DNA of 64,000 nucleotides. Source: Streptomyces sp. NBC_00289 (GTDB lineage Bacteria; Actinomycetota; Actinomycetes; Streptomycetales; Streptomycetaceae). The notes beneath the pieces were generated by a model. It saw only the letters and a program-made list of their open reading frames with translations, made no database searches and was not told the DNA's origin. A program made the translations under genes and the position numbers. The DNA lies in contig NZ_CP108046.1 of the NCBI RefSeq assembly GCF_041435115.1, forward strand, positions 9,610,001 through 9,674,000. Reading direction: 5' to 3'. Every line of letters begins with the position of its first letter. The stretch's first letter is position 1. Positions 42,535-50,718 of the stretch are shown piece by piece.

Positions 42535-44019
42535 TCAGACGGCTGCGGAGCGGGCGGGAGCCTGCGTGTCGACGGGCGGCTCCTCGGCGGCCTGGCGCTC
42601 TGGGCGGCGCAGCATCGTGAAGGCGACGGCGAAGGCGATGACGAGGAGGCCCGCGCCCACCGCGAAGGCGAGCCGGTAGCCGCCGGTCAGCGCCTCGGCC
42701 GCCGTCCGGCCGTCCGCCGCGAGGCTCTCGGTGCGGGAGGCGGCCAGGGTGGACAGAACCGCGACGCCCAGGGCCATGCCGATCTGCTGGGTGGTGTTGA
42801 ACAGGCCGGACGCGAGACCGGCGTCCTCCTCGCTCGCGCCGGACATGCCGAGTGTGGTCAGCGCCGGCAGCGCGAGGCCGAAGCCCGCGGCGAGCAGCAT
42901 GACCGGGAGGAGGTCGACGGCGTAACTGGCCTGCACGGGGATGCGGGTGAGGAGAGCGAGGACACCGACGAGGAGCACGATGCCCGCCAGCAGGACGTTG
43001 CGCTCACCGAAGCGGGCGTTGAGAGGGGCGGAGACTCCCAGGGATACGGCGCCGATGACGGCGGCTGCCGGGAGCATCGCGAGCCCGGTCTCGGCGGCGC
43101 CGTACCCGAGCACCTTCTGGAGGTACAGGGCGACGAGGATCTGGAAGGAGAAGAGCGCGGCGACCATCAGGATCTGGACCAGGTTGGCGGCGGAGACGCT
43201 GCGCGAGCGGAAGATCCGCAGCGGCATCAGGGGGTTCTTCGCGGTGGCCTGACGGACGAGGAACCCGGCGAGCAGTAGGGCAGCGAGGGCGCCGAAGCCG
43301 AGCGTACGGCCCGAGGTCCAGCCGTACTCCTCGACTTTGACGACGGTGTAGATGCCGAGCATCAGGCCTGCGGTGACCAGAGCCGCGCCGAATGCGTCCG
43401 CGCCCGCTCTGAGCCCCAGACCGACGTCGTCGGGCAGCACCCGTACGGCGATCGCGAGGACGGCGATGCCGAAGGGCAGGTTGATGAAGAAGATCCAGTG
43501 CCAGTTGAGCGCGTCGGTGAGTACGCCGCCGAGGACCTGGCCGATGGACGCGCCGGCCGCGCCGGTGAAGCTGAAGACGGCGATGGCCCTGGCGCGCTCC
43601 CTGGGCTCGGTGAACAGCGTCACGAGGATGCCCAGGCTGACGGCGGAGGCCATCGCGCTGCCGATGCCTTGGAGGAAGCGGGCGGCGATCAGTGCGGCGG
43701 GTGTGGTGGCCACGCCGGCCAGCAGTGAGGCGGCGGTGAAGACGGCGGTGCCGGCCAGGAACATGCGCCTGCGGCCGATCAGGTCGCCGAGCCGGCCGGC
43801 CAGCAGGAGCAGGCTGCCGAATGCGATGAGGTAGGCGTTGACGACCCAGCTGAGGCCGGCGGGGGTGAACCCCAAGTCGTTTTGGATGGCCGGCATCGCC
43901 ACGGTGACGATGGAGCCGTCGAGGATGATCATCAGCATCCCGGTGGCGAGGACTCCGAGGGCGAGCCGGCGTGAGCGCGGGGCGGCGGGTGGTGACGCGG
44001 AACCGGATGCAGCAAACAT
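42535..44019 (-). CDS. MFS transporter, DHA2 (EmrB/QacA) family
   Basis: A 494-residue exporter with about 14 predicted helices. The first helix has LATGMLMIILDGSIVTVAMPAIQNDLG, with the Asp of the DHA2 motif (split at the helix end). Motif A is GRLGDLIGRRRMF. Motif C, AVFSFTGAAGASIGQVLGGVL, lies in helix 5. Exports toxic compounds by proton antiport. It sits between the MarR regulator and the PPOX gene. The ribosome-binding site is inside an 8-bp hairpin (44025-44053), which may limit its translation. Confidence 0.9.
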   Translation of the reverse strand: MFAASGSASPPAAPRSRRLALGVLATGMLMIILDGSIVTVAMPAIQNDLGFTPAGLSWVVNAYLIAFGSLLLLAGRLGDLIGRRRMFLAGTAVFTAASLLAGVATTPAALIAARFLQGIGSAMASAVSLGILVTLFTEPRERARAIAVFSFTGAAGASIGQVLGGVLTDALNWHWIFFINLPFGIAVLAIAVRVLPDDVGLGLRAGADAFGAALVTAGLMLGIYTVVKVEEYGWTSGRTLGFGALAALLLAGFLVRQATAKNPLMPLRIFRSRSVSAANLVQILMVAALFSFQILVALYLQKVLGYGAAETGLAMLPAAAVIGAVSLGVSAPLNARFGERNVLLAGIVLLVGVLALLTRIPVQASYAVDLLPVMLLAAGFGLALPALTTLGMSGASEEDAGLASGLFNTTQQIGMALGVAVLSTLAASRTESLAADGRTAAEALTGGYRLAFAVGAGLLVIAFAVAFTMLRRPERQAAEEPPVDTQAPARSAAV

Positions 44020-44024
44020 GTGCG

Positions 44025-44053
44025 CTCTCCTGCCAGTTGTGGCGACAGGAGAG
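44025..44053 (-). promoter_or_regulatory. Hairpin enclosing the MFS ribosome-binding site
   Basis: CTCTCCTG at 44025-44032 and CAGGAGAG at 44046-44053 are perfectly complementary. On the minus strand the downstream arm is the GGAGAG Shine-Dalgarno five bases before the ATG at 44019. It could be an RNA switch or a MarR dyad. An AT-rich patch at 44060-44105 is a plausible promoter core. Confidence 0.5.
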
Positions 44054-44118
44054 ACCGTAGCAGATGGTTTTGTTGCAGACTATTTCTTTCGGTCTTACTT
44101 TTGTCCTTGCTTCCCCGC

Positions 44119-44604
44119 CTACCTGGACTGGCGCGCCCGGCGGGCGGTGCGCGGAGCCTCGACGGGGTTCGCCAGACCGTCGCCGACCAGGTGCTTCAGG
44201 GCCCGCAGGAGGGCATCCCTGTCCCCGCCGGGAAGCGTGGCCAGGGCGTCGCGATGCACGCGGTCGACGATCTCCTGGCTCTGCCCGGCGACGCGGGAAC
44301 CCTCGTCGGTGACGGCGATGATCCGGGCCCGCCGGTCCGTACTGGAAGGCCGCCGCTCGGCCAGACCCGCCTTCTCCAGGGCGTCCACCGTCACCACCAT
44401 CGTGGTCTTGTCCATGTCGCCGATCTCGGCGAGCTGGATCTGGGTGCGCTCCTCCTCCAGGGCGTGGACGAGCACGCAGTGCATCCGGGCGGTCAGGCCG
44501 ATCTCGGCCAGGGCGGCGGACATCTTGCTCCGCAGGACGTGACTGGTGTGGTCCAGGAGGAACGACAGGTCCGGTTCGGTGCGCGCGGGCGTCATGGCGG
44601 TCAT
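44119..44604 (-). CDS. MarR family transcriptional regulator
   Basis: A 161-residue winged-helix regulator. Dimerisation helix 1 (DLSFLLDHTSHVLRSKMSAAL), HTH (about 55-85: IQLAEIGDMDKTTMVVTVDALEKAGL, split at the helix turn) and wing RRPSSTDRRARIIAVTDEG. It lies 99 bp upstream of the MFS exporter on the same strand and probably represses the MFS/PPOX unit until a drug-like ligand binds. Alternative start at ATG 44595. Confidence 0.88.
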   Translation of the reverse strand: MTAMTPARTEPDLSFLLDHTSHVLRSKMSAALAEIGLTARMHCVLVHALEEERTQIQLAEIGDMDKTTMVVTVDALEKAGLAERRPSSTDRRARIIAVTDEGSRVAGQSQEIVDRVHRDALATLPGGDRDALLRALKHLVGDGLANPVEAPRTARRARQSR

Positions 44605-44860
44605 GCCTGCCAGCGTAGAGCAATTCGATCCGAGACGGATTATCCGGAAGGAACCTTAATGGAGCCCGAGACCGAGGCGGCTCGACAGTCCGTAGCACCG
44701 ATGAGCGACCCCCACTGAGACCGGCCCCTCAAACTCAAGCAGCCATCGACGCGTTGCGGCAGCGCACGGTCAGCCAGTGCCGCATCAGACAGGGTTCGGC
44801 CTGTGGGCGGGCGTCATCCGGCACTCTGTCCGCCGGGCCCACAAGGTGGTGCCGCCTGGA

Positions 44861-45295
44861 CTATCCCGGCGTATCGCCGGGCGTCGGGATCACGCCGAGC
44901 TGCTGGAGAAAGCCGAGAAGGTCCTTGTCCGACCACTTCTCCGCGAGCCTGCCGTTTTCGATGCGGTGAATCACCGTCGCCGTCATCGTGAGCCGGTTTC
45001 CGGTGGCGGGAATGCCGGGCAGGTCCCGTTCATGCACTCCACGTGCCGTCATCCGGGTCACCACTTTGTCGCCTTCCGCGATCTGATCCTCGATCTCATG
45101 AATCCCGGGAGTGGCCTCCCAGAAAAGACGGAGCGCCTGCTTGAGCCCTTCGCGACCGGACCCGAGCCCTGGAAACGGTGGCGGGGAGTGGTCCTGGTAG
45201 TCCTCGGCCACGAATTCGTCCATGGCCTCCACGTTGCCCTTGTCGATCTCCGCGTAGAAGCGGCGAACCAACCTCTTGTTCTCTTCGCTCGACAC
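44861..45295 (-). CDS. Ester cyclase (SnoaL-like polyketide cyclase fold)
   Basis: 144 residues from a GTG at 45295 (GAGGAG site). SnoaL-like alpha+beta barrel: KRLVRRFYAEIDKGNVEAMDEFVAEDYQDHSP at the N-terminus (split), a middle block GLKQALRLFWEATPG and IAEGDKVVTRMTARGVHERDL, and an end VIHRIENGRLAEKWSDKD. Members catalyse aldol cyclisations or are unassigned; this one is not beside a PKS. It stands alone. Confidence 0.85.
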   Translation of the reverse strand: MSSEENKRLVRRFYAEIDKGNVEAMDEFVAEDYQDHSPPPFPGLGSGREGLKQALRLFWEATPGIHEIEDQIAEGDKVVTRMTARGVHERDLPGIPATGNRLTMTATVIHRIENGRLAEKWSDKDLLGFLQQLGVIPTPGDTPG

Positions 45296-45706
45296 CGGAC
45301 TCCTCTACGCGCGTTTCGAACCGCCGGACCGGCGTACACGACCGGAAGCATGACCCGCGCGGCTACGCGGCCACACCTACGCCGCGCCGCGATCACCCGG
45401 AAGCATGGACACGCGCGACCCGGCACGCCTGCAGCTGGGCGAAACTTGCCGGATGCGGCACTCCGTCCCGCTCGTCGGAGTTCCTTCGTGCCACAGACCG
45501 CCCACGTCGCCTCGTCCCTCACTAAGCGGTCCCGGGTCGTTCACCAGCGACACCGCGGGGTGGAGACGGTGTGGGAGCTTCGTGTCGGCATCAAGGCCGG
45601 GGCGGTCCGCAGCGGTTGGTGCGGGCTGGGGCAGATGGGCGGCATGGTGTCGTCCTGTGTGCCGACAGGGGATGCTGTTCGCACCAGTAGGCCGGGAGGC
45701 GCCGGG
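45296..45706. other. Intergenic region without recognisable gene
   Basis: Contains open shadow frames only. The plus-strand lipoprotein gene starts at 45707 with a GGGAGG site; its promoter must be here. No RNA gene seen. Confidence 0.45.
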
Positions 45707-46219
45707 ATGCGGAGGTGGGTCAGGGCGACGATGTCCGCCGGGGTGGTCGTCCTGGCCGCGTGCAGCGGGTCGGCGGGTGGTCAATCGCCGGGTGTGCCGA
45801 CGGGGAGTCGCAGCCCGGCGGTGCCGTCGACCCCTGCACAGACGCAGGCGTCGTCCTCGGGGCCGTCCGTTTCGGCGGGGAGCTGTGCCGCCGGACGTGT
45901 GGACCTCGTTGTCGGTCCCGGTGACGCCGTCGAGCGTCGGCTGTGCGTACGGCCGGGGACGGTGGTGTCCCTGGTTCTGCGGCCTCGCGCGGACGACAAG
46001 CGGTGGACCGCCGTGCACAGCTCCGCACCGGTGTTCGTCCTGGTGGCTGGATGGCAGGTGGACAGCGACGGTAGGGCCCGGGCGTCGCTGCGGTGTACGG
46101 GCACCCGGGCCGGTGCCGCCGTGGTCGGTGTGTCGGCGAAGGCGCCGGACGTGGCAGGTGCGGCGCGGGTCGCCTTCACGCTCCACGTGAGTGTGGTGCC
46201 GTACGCGAAGGAGGGGTGA
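45707..46219 (+). CDS. Lipoprotein of unknown function
   Basis: 170 residues from the ATG at 45707. Signal peptide with lipobox VLAAC (Cys19), then a long Ser/Pro/Thr-rich linker (about 25-60). The C-terminal beta-rich domain (about 62-170; RVDLVVGPGDAVERRLCVRPGTVV, split, and RWTAVHSSAPVFVLV) holds three cysteines. It resembles short actinobacterial Ig-like surface lipoproteins. No family assigned. Its stop lies inside the terminator stem at 46212. Confidence 0.7.
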   Translation: MRRWVRATMSAGVVVLAACSGSAGGQSPGVPTGSRSPAVPSTPAQTQASSSGPSVSAGSCAAGRVDLVVGPGDAVERRLCVRPGTVVSLVLRPRADDKRWTAVHSSAPVFVLVAGWQVDSDGRARASLRCTGTRAGAAVVGVSAKAPDVAGAARVAFTLHVSVVPYAKEG

Positions 46220-46244
46220 CCCCGCGATCCGCCGGGTCACCCCT
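46212..46244. terminator. Terminator overlapping lipoprotein stop
   Basis: An 11-bp perfect stem AGGGGTGACCC / GGGTCACCCCT with an 11-nt loop. The stop codon of the lipoprotein gene is part of the 5' arm. Confidence 0.75.
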
Positions 46245-46263
46245 GCCCGTCATCAGGTCAGTC

Positions 46264-46445
46264 TCAGTCCCGCACCTTGATCGAGTAGATCCCGCGGCCA
46301 TGCGTGGCCGCGTACAGGGTGCTGCCGTCGGGGCCGAGCTTCAACTGGGGTACGGCGACGGCCGGGAGGTCGCCGACGCGCTGCCACGTGGTCCGGCCCG
46401 GCGCCCGGTAGGCGACGCCGAGGCCGGTGCCGACGGCGAGGCCGC
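46264..46445 (-). pseudogene. C-terminal remnant of a BNR/WD40-like repeat protein
   Basis: The minus strand reads, in frame to a TGA at 46264, VGTGLGVAYRAPGRTTWQRV, then LKLGPDGSTLYAATHGRGIY and SIKVRD. ATHGRG(I/V) is the conserved end of BNR/YVTN-type beta-propeller enzymes and surface proteins. The rest of the gene is missing upstream of about 46445, where the terpenoid operon begins. Confidence 0.65.
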
Positions 46446-46536
46446 CATGGCCTCATGGTCGAGACCCGCTGCACTCGCTGGTACTTTTTGTGATCGATCA
46501 ATCGCTTTCAGTCATCATCCTTTTGTGGGGGGTCTC

Positions 46537-47646
46537 GTGCGTCTGTGGCGGCACTGTCTGAAGTTGGGCCGCGTGCAAGGGCGGCAGCTTCGAGCTGACT
46601 ACACGGCGGCCGAGAGGTATCTCAGGCGCCGGGAGTTCGCCATGTGGGGCGCGGTACGGCTGCTGGCACCGCCCGAGTTCCAGCCGCACGCACTGGCAGG
46701 GGCGACGATGCTCGCCTTCACCGACGACGTCTGCGATCGGGGCGCTGCCGGGGCGCGCGAGAAGCGGTTCGAGGCGTGGGCAACCCGTGTTCAGAGCGCG
46801 CTGGATACCGGAGTTGCGGGGCACCCGTTGCTGCGGGCCTACCTGCACTCCGCGCAAGTGTGTGGTCTGCCCCGGTCCTGGGCGGACTCCTATATGGCCG
46901 GGACGCGCATCGACCTGCGGTTTCCCGGATTTGACGACGAGACCGACTACCAGCGGTACATCGACACGCTGACGTGGCCCGGTTTGATGCTGAGCACGGG
47001 TCTGACGCCCCATCTGGTCTCCGACGACGAGTTCGCCGCTTCCTGCCGGCTGGTGGCCGACGGATTCCAGCGCGTTGACTTCCTCACCGATCTGGCCGAG
47101 GACCTGAGGGGCGGGCGGCTGACGCTGCCCTTGTCCGACCTCGACCGGCACGGTGTCACACGCGCCGACCTTGAGCAGGCGCAGGACACCCCGGGAGTGA
47201 GGGCTCTGCTCGCGGCGACGGCGTCCGCGGCGCGCGCCTCGCTCACTGCGGCGCAACGCGTCGTGGGTGAAGTGCCTGGCGCCTACCGGCCGGTGGTGCG
47301 CTGCCTGCTCGGCCTGTATCAGCACCGCGTGGACGCCGTCACGGCGCTGGGGGCGGCTGTTCTTCGCCGTCCTGTGCGTGATGACCCACGGGCGGGTCTG
47401 CGTCTGTTCGTCCGCTCCCAGCGCCCGGTCCTGCCCCGCCAGGGCTCTGACCGCGCAGAACCGGGAACACGGCGCGGCCGTCGCCCGTGGCCCTCTGATG
47501 GGCACGCCGGTGGTTGCGCCGTGCTGCCCGGGCACCCGACCGGCATGCCCCGAGCGGCGCGCGGTCACAGTGGCCACAATGATCTGGAAGGAAACGCAGG
47601 GTATGAGGGCTACCGAGGCCGTGCTGCGGATGCACGACGTGCGTAA
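46537..47646 (+). CDS. Squalene/phytoene synthase family protein
   Basis: About 369 residues from the GTG at 46537 (preceded by a G-run site). All-alpha isoprenoid synthase fold. The first Asp-rich motif is FTDDVCDRG (Asp63, Asp64, Asp67). The second is DFLTDLAEDLRGGRL (Asp181, Asp185, Asp189), the usual DxxxD for binding Mg-diphosphate. YMAGTRIDLRFPGFDD lies between, a region that usually differs among head-to-head synthases. Family members join two prenyl diphosphates (FPP to squalene, GGPP to phytoene, or to other C30/C40 products). Residues after about 300 are Arg/Gly-rich and overlap the next gene by 44 bp. With a polyprenyl synthase in the operon it can get its own substrate. Confidence 0.85.
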   Translation: MRLWRHCLKLGRVQGRQLRADYTAAERYLRRREFAMWGAVRLLAPPEFQPHALAGATMLAFTDDVCDRGAAGAREKRFEAWATRVQSALDTGVAGHPLLRAYLHSAQVCGLPRSWADSYMAGTRIDLRFPGFDDETDYQRYIDTLTWPGLMLSTGLTPHLVSDDEFAASCRLVADGFQRVDFLTDLAEDLRGGRLTLPLSDLDRHGVTRADLEQAQDTPGVRALLAATASAARASLTAAQRVVGEVPGAYRPVVRCLLGLYQHRVDAVTALGAAVLRRPVRDDPRAGLRLFVRSQRPVLPRQGSDRAEPGTRRGRRPWPSDGHAGGCAVLPGHPTGMPRAARGHSGHNDLEGNAGYEGYRGRAADARRA

Positions 47647-48253
47647 GAGCTACCGGCGTCGTCCGGTGCTGGCAGGCGTGACCCTGGACCTGTTTCCCGG
47701 TCAACTGGTCGGCATTGTGGGGGAGAACGGAGCCGGCAAGAGCACACTGCTGAAGATCCTGGTGGGCGACCTGGCCTCGGACGGCGGTGCGGTCGAATGC
47801 CGGGGGGTGGTGGGCAGCTGCCCACAGGAGACGGTGCTGCACGATGCGTTCACCGTTGAGCAGCACTTGCGGTTCTTCCAGGTCGCCTACGGCCTGAACA
47901 GTCTGGACCGGGCGTACGAGCTGCTGGACGTCCTACAGTGCGCCGACTACCGCGATGCGCGCCTGGAGACGCTCAGTGGCGGCACCCGCCAGAAGCTGAA
48001 CCTGGTCCTGGCCCTGATGCACGACCCGGACATCCTGCTCCTGGACGAGCCCTATCAGGGCTTCGACTGGGAGACTTACCTGCGGTTCTGGGACCTGGCC
48101 GCCGGGCTGCGCGACTGCGGCTGCGCGATCCTGGTGGTCTCCCACCTCGCCTACGACGCCGAACGCCTGGACACCCTGTACCGGCTGACCGCGGGAAGCC
48201 TGGCAGAAGCCGAACGGGTCAGCGTGACCAGCACCTTGGGGGCGGCCTCGTGA
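47603..48253 (+). CDS. ABC transporter ATP-binding protein
   Basis: 216 residues from the ATG at 47603 (ATG 47579 is an alternative). Walker A GENGAGKS (about 40-47), signature LSGGTRQ (about 124-130), Walker B with Asp148-Glu149 (LLLDEP) and H-loop VVSHLAYDAERL. A short ATPase like those in export or membrane-remodelling ABC systems (CcmA/DrrA type). Its stop overlaps the GTG of the permease (GTGA). Partner permease follows. Confidence 0.9.
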   Translation: MRATEAVLRMHDVRKSYRRRPVLAGVTLDLFPGQLVGIVGENGAGKSTLLKILVGDLASDGGAVECRGVVGSCPQETVLHDAFTVEQHLRFFQVAYGLNSLDRAYELLDVLQCADYRDARLETLSGGTRQKLNLVLALMHDPDILLLDEPYQGFDWETYLRFWDLAAGLRDCGCAILVVSHLAYDAERLDTLYRLTAGSLAEAERVSVTSTLGAAS

Positions 48254-49101
48254 GGCGTTGGTGGAAGTGCGTCGCAACGGCGATGCGTTTCGCGCTGGTC
48301 GAACAGGCGCGCAACCGCCTCGCGTTGATCATCGTGGTGGTTTTCGTCCCGGTGTGGACCACGCTGGCCTTCGAAGTGGTGACCCGCATCCCGGTCCATT
48401 TCTACGTCCGCCCGGCCGCCCGCTCGGTGACCATGGAAGGCAACGTCCTCACGCAGATCACCGGGGCCCTGCAGGCTCTCGCGCTGATCGTCGGCTTCAT
48501 GATGTTCGTCGCCACCGCACGCTCCGCACCCTTCGACCGGCGCCTGGTCCAGGCCGGCTACCCGCGTATGTGCCTGGCGCTGGCGAAGATCAGCTCTCTG
48601 GTTCTGGTGGCCGCCGCGGTCGCCGCCTACGCCACCGCGTGGATGCACCTGTTCTGGCGGCCGCAGCAGCAGGTGTTCTTCGCAGCCGGGCTGTTCACGG
48701 GCGCGCTGATCTACGGGGGCATCGGCGTGCTGTTGGCGGCGGTGCTGCGCAGTGAACTGGCGGGCATGTTCCTCGTCATCATGATCAGTTTCATCGACCT
48801 GCTGCTGCAGAACCCCATCTCCAACCCCGACGCGGACAGCGCCATCGTGCGTTACCTGCCGGCCTACGGCGCGATGCAGTCCGCTGTCGCCGCGGGCGGG
48901 CTGCGCCTGGCGCCCTGGAGCAGCCTTCTCCTGGGTGCGGGGTGGGCCGCGGGAAGCGCTGCGGCCGGCCTGACCGCGTTCGCCTTGCGCACGCGTTCCC
49001 ACCGGGCCGACATCACTACGGATGACGCGGGCAGCGGGAATTTGAGGCTTCGTGGTGGTGAAGCAGCCGTGACCGAACCGAGGTCAGCCGCCGAACGCTG
49101 A
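48250..49101 (+). CDS. ABC transporter permease (ABC-2 type)
   Basis: 283 residues from the GTG at 48250. Six hydrophobic segments are visible (LALIIVVVFVPVWTTLAF; ITGALQALALIVGFMMF; ISSLVLVAAAVAAYATAWM; VFFAAGLFTGALIYGGIGVLLAAV; MFLVIMISFIDLLLQ; SSLLLGAGWAAGSAAAGLTAF). It forms an exporter with the ATPase before it. The N-terminal region is short, so the transported molecule is probably moved from the cytosol or inner leaflet. Confidence 0.87.
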   Translation: MRRWWKCVATAMRFALVEQARNRLALIIVVVFVPVWTTLAFEVVTRIPVHFYVRPAARSVTMEGNVLTQITGALQALALIVGFMMFVATARSAPFDRRLVQAGYPRMCLALAKISSLVLVAAAVAAYATAWMHLFWRPQQQVFFAAGLFTGALIYGGIGVLLAAVLRSELAGMFLVIMISFIDLLLQNPISNPDADSAIVRYLPAYGAMQSAVAAGGLRLAPWSSLLLGAGWAAGSAAAGLTAFALRTRSHRADITTDDAGSGNLRLRGGEAAVTEPRSAAER

Positions 49102-49228
49102 CTGTCAGCCCCGCCGTGCCCCGCGACTCACCTGGTCAGGCCGCCATTTCGAGTTCTGCCAGTGCGTCACCAGAGACAGCCGCCCGAACTGCGGCCTCCG
49201 CGCCGCCCATCCCGGAAAGACCCACACC

Positions 49229-50227
49229 GTGACCGAACTCGCGGTGCCACGCCGGCCCACGGCAACGCACCTGTCGACCGATGAAGTCCGCGCCGCGATC
49301 GAAGCCGAGATCGCCGCCCGCTGGCCCGACGGCGCGGCCGGCCTGGACGCCATCCACCGCTACGCGCTCCAAGCCCCGGGCAAACTGCTGCGGCCGTTGC
49401 TGCTGTGCCACAGTGCGCTGGCCTTCGGTGCGAGCCTGCACCAGGTCCTGCCCGCGGCTGTCGGCTTCGAGTGCGCTCACACCGGCAGCCTTCTGCACGA
49501 TGACATCCTCGACAACGACCCGCTGCGCCGCGGCCGGCCCGCCGTCCACACCCGGTACGGGGTCGAGCAGGCGATCGTCGCCGGCAACGCCCTGTTCTTC
49601 GCGCTGTTCACGCACCTTGCCGAGTGCGGTGACCGCGGCATCAGCGACGACCGGATCCGTCAGGCCCTGGCTGTCCAGGCCCGAGCCGGTCTGGACGTCT
49701 GCCGGGGAGCCGCCCACGAACTCACTCTCGCCGGCGATTTCGACAGCGGCGTTGCCGCATACATGTCCATGGCCCGCCGCAAGACCGCAGTCATGCTCGC
49801 CGCCGCCTGCCAGATCGGCGGGATCCTCGCCGGGGCCGCCTGTCAGGAGCAGGAGAAGCTGACCGAATTCGGCGAGCACCTGGGACTTGCCTTCCAGATC
49901 CGCGACGACCTCCTGCCCTACGACGACGCAATCGGCCGCAGCGGCAAACCCGGCGACAGCGACCTGCGCAACCGGCGCCCCACCCTGCCCGTCCTGCTCG
50001 CCCTGGACCGCGCCGACCAATCCGACCAGCGGGCCCTGCGGCATCTGCTCACCACAGACACATACGCGCCAGGCGCCCAGCAACAGTTGAGCCGTCTGTT
50101 GCGACGCTCAGGAGCTCTCGCCGAAGCCCGGCAGACCGCCGACCGCCATGCCCGCGCCGCAGGCGACGCACTGACCCGGCTTCCACCCGGCCCACACGTC
50201 GAGGCGCTGAAGCAACTGACCCGATAG
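49229..50227 (+). CDS. Polyprenyl (isoprenyl) diphosphate synthase
   Basis: A 332-residue trans-prenyltransferase. First Asp-rich motif LLHDDILDNDPLRRGRP (Asp91, Asp92, Asp95). Second motif is modified: FQIRDDLLPYDDA, with DDLLP where DDxxD is usual, then KPGDSDLRNRRPTLPVLL. A GTG start at 49229. Makes a linear prenyl diphosphate (FPP to GGPP range or longer; length cannot be told). It sits 127 bp after the permease in the same direction, making it the precursor supplier for the synthase-like protein at 46537. Confidence 0.9.
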   Translation: MTELAVPRRPTATHLSTDEVRAAIEAEIAARWPDGAAGLDAIHRYALQAPGKLLRPLLLCHSALAFGASLHQVLPAAVGFECAHTGSLLHDDILDNDPLRRGRPAVHTRYGVEQAIVAGNALFFALFTHLAECGDRGISDDRIRQALAVQARAGLDVCRGAAHELTLAGDFDSGVAAYMSMARRKTAVMLAAACQIGGILAGAACQEQEKLTEFGEHLGLAFQIRDDLLPYDDAIGRSGKPGDSDLRNRRPTLPVLLALDRADQSDQRALRHLLTTDTYAPGAQQQLSRLLRRSGALAEARQTADRHARAAGDALTRLPPGPHVEALKQLTR

Positions 50228-50718
50228 CAGTCAGCGACACCGGCCGTCGTCGGCCTGCGAGAACCGCGCCCACGCACGCGCGCGGCCTTCTCCCGGGTGG
50301 GCTCCTCCGGCGCGAGCCAACTCACCGTCCGCACCCGCCACCTGAGCAACACCCAGGCAGCGACCATCACGGACACCATCACCGACCTGGCATGCCAAGC
50401 CGACAAGATCCCTTCGACCGCATCGCCAACCAGGCTCACCTGCCGAGCCGGCCCCGCACCGTCAACACCGGCATGGGCGCCGCATTCATCCGCACCGCAC
50501 CGGCCGTTCTCGGCGGCGCCCACCCAGACCGACTTCGCCGGCGTCCTCCCCATCGGCCGCGCAGTGGGCACCTGCTCCGCGATGTTCATCGCCACTCCGC
50601 GGCGCTGGTCATCGAACGGCACCACCGAATGGAGACTGCGCTCACCGCGTCCGCGTCATCACCGGCAGCGGGCCCGCCGCTGCCTTGGGGGACAGTCCGG
50701 TTCAGTCGTCCGAGGCGG
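50228..50718. other. Intergenic region without recognisable gene
   Basis: About 490 bases. Two overlapping plus-strand frames are open but have shadow-like composition (Arg/Pro/Ser-rich, no start context). Nothing recognised. Confidence 0.45.
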
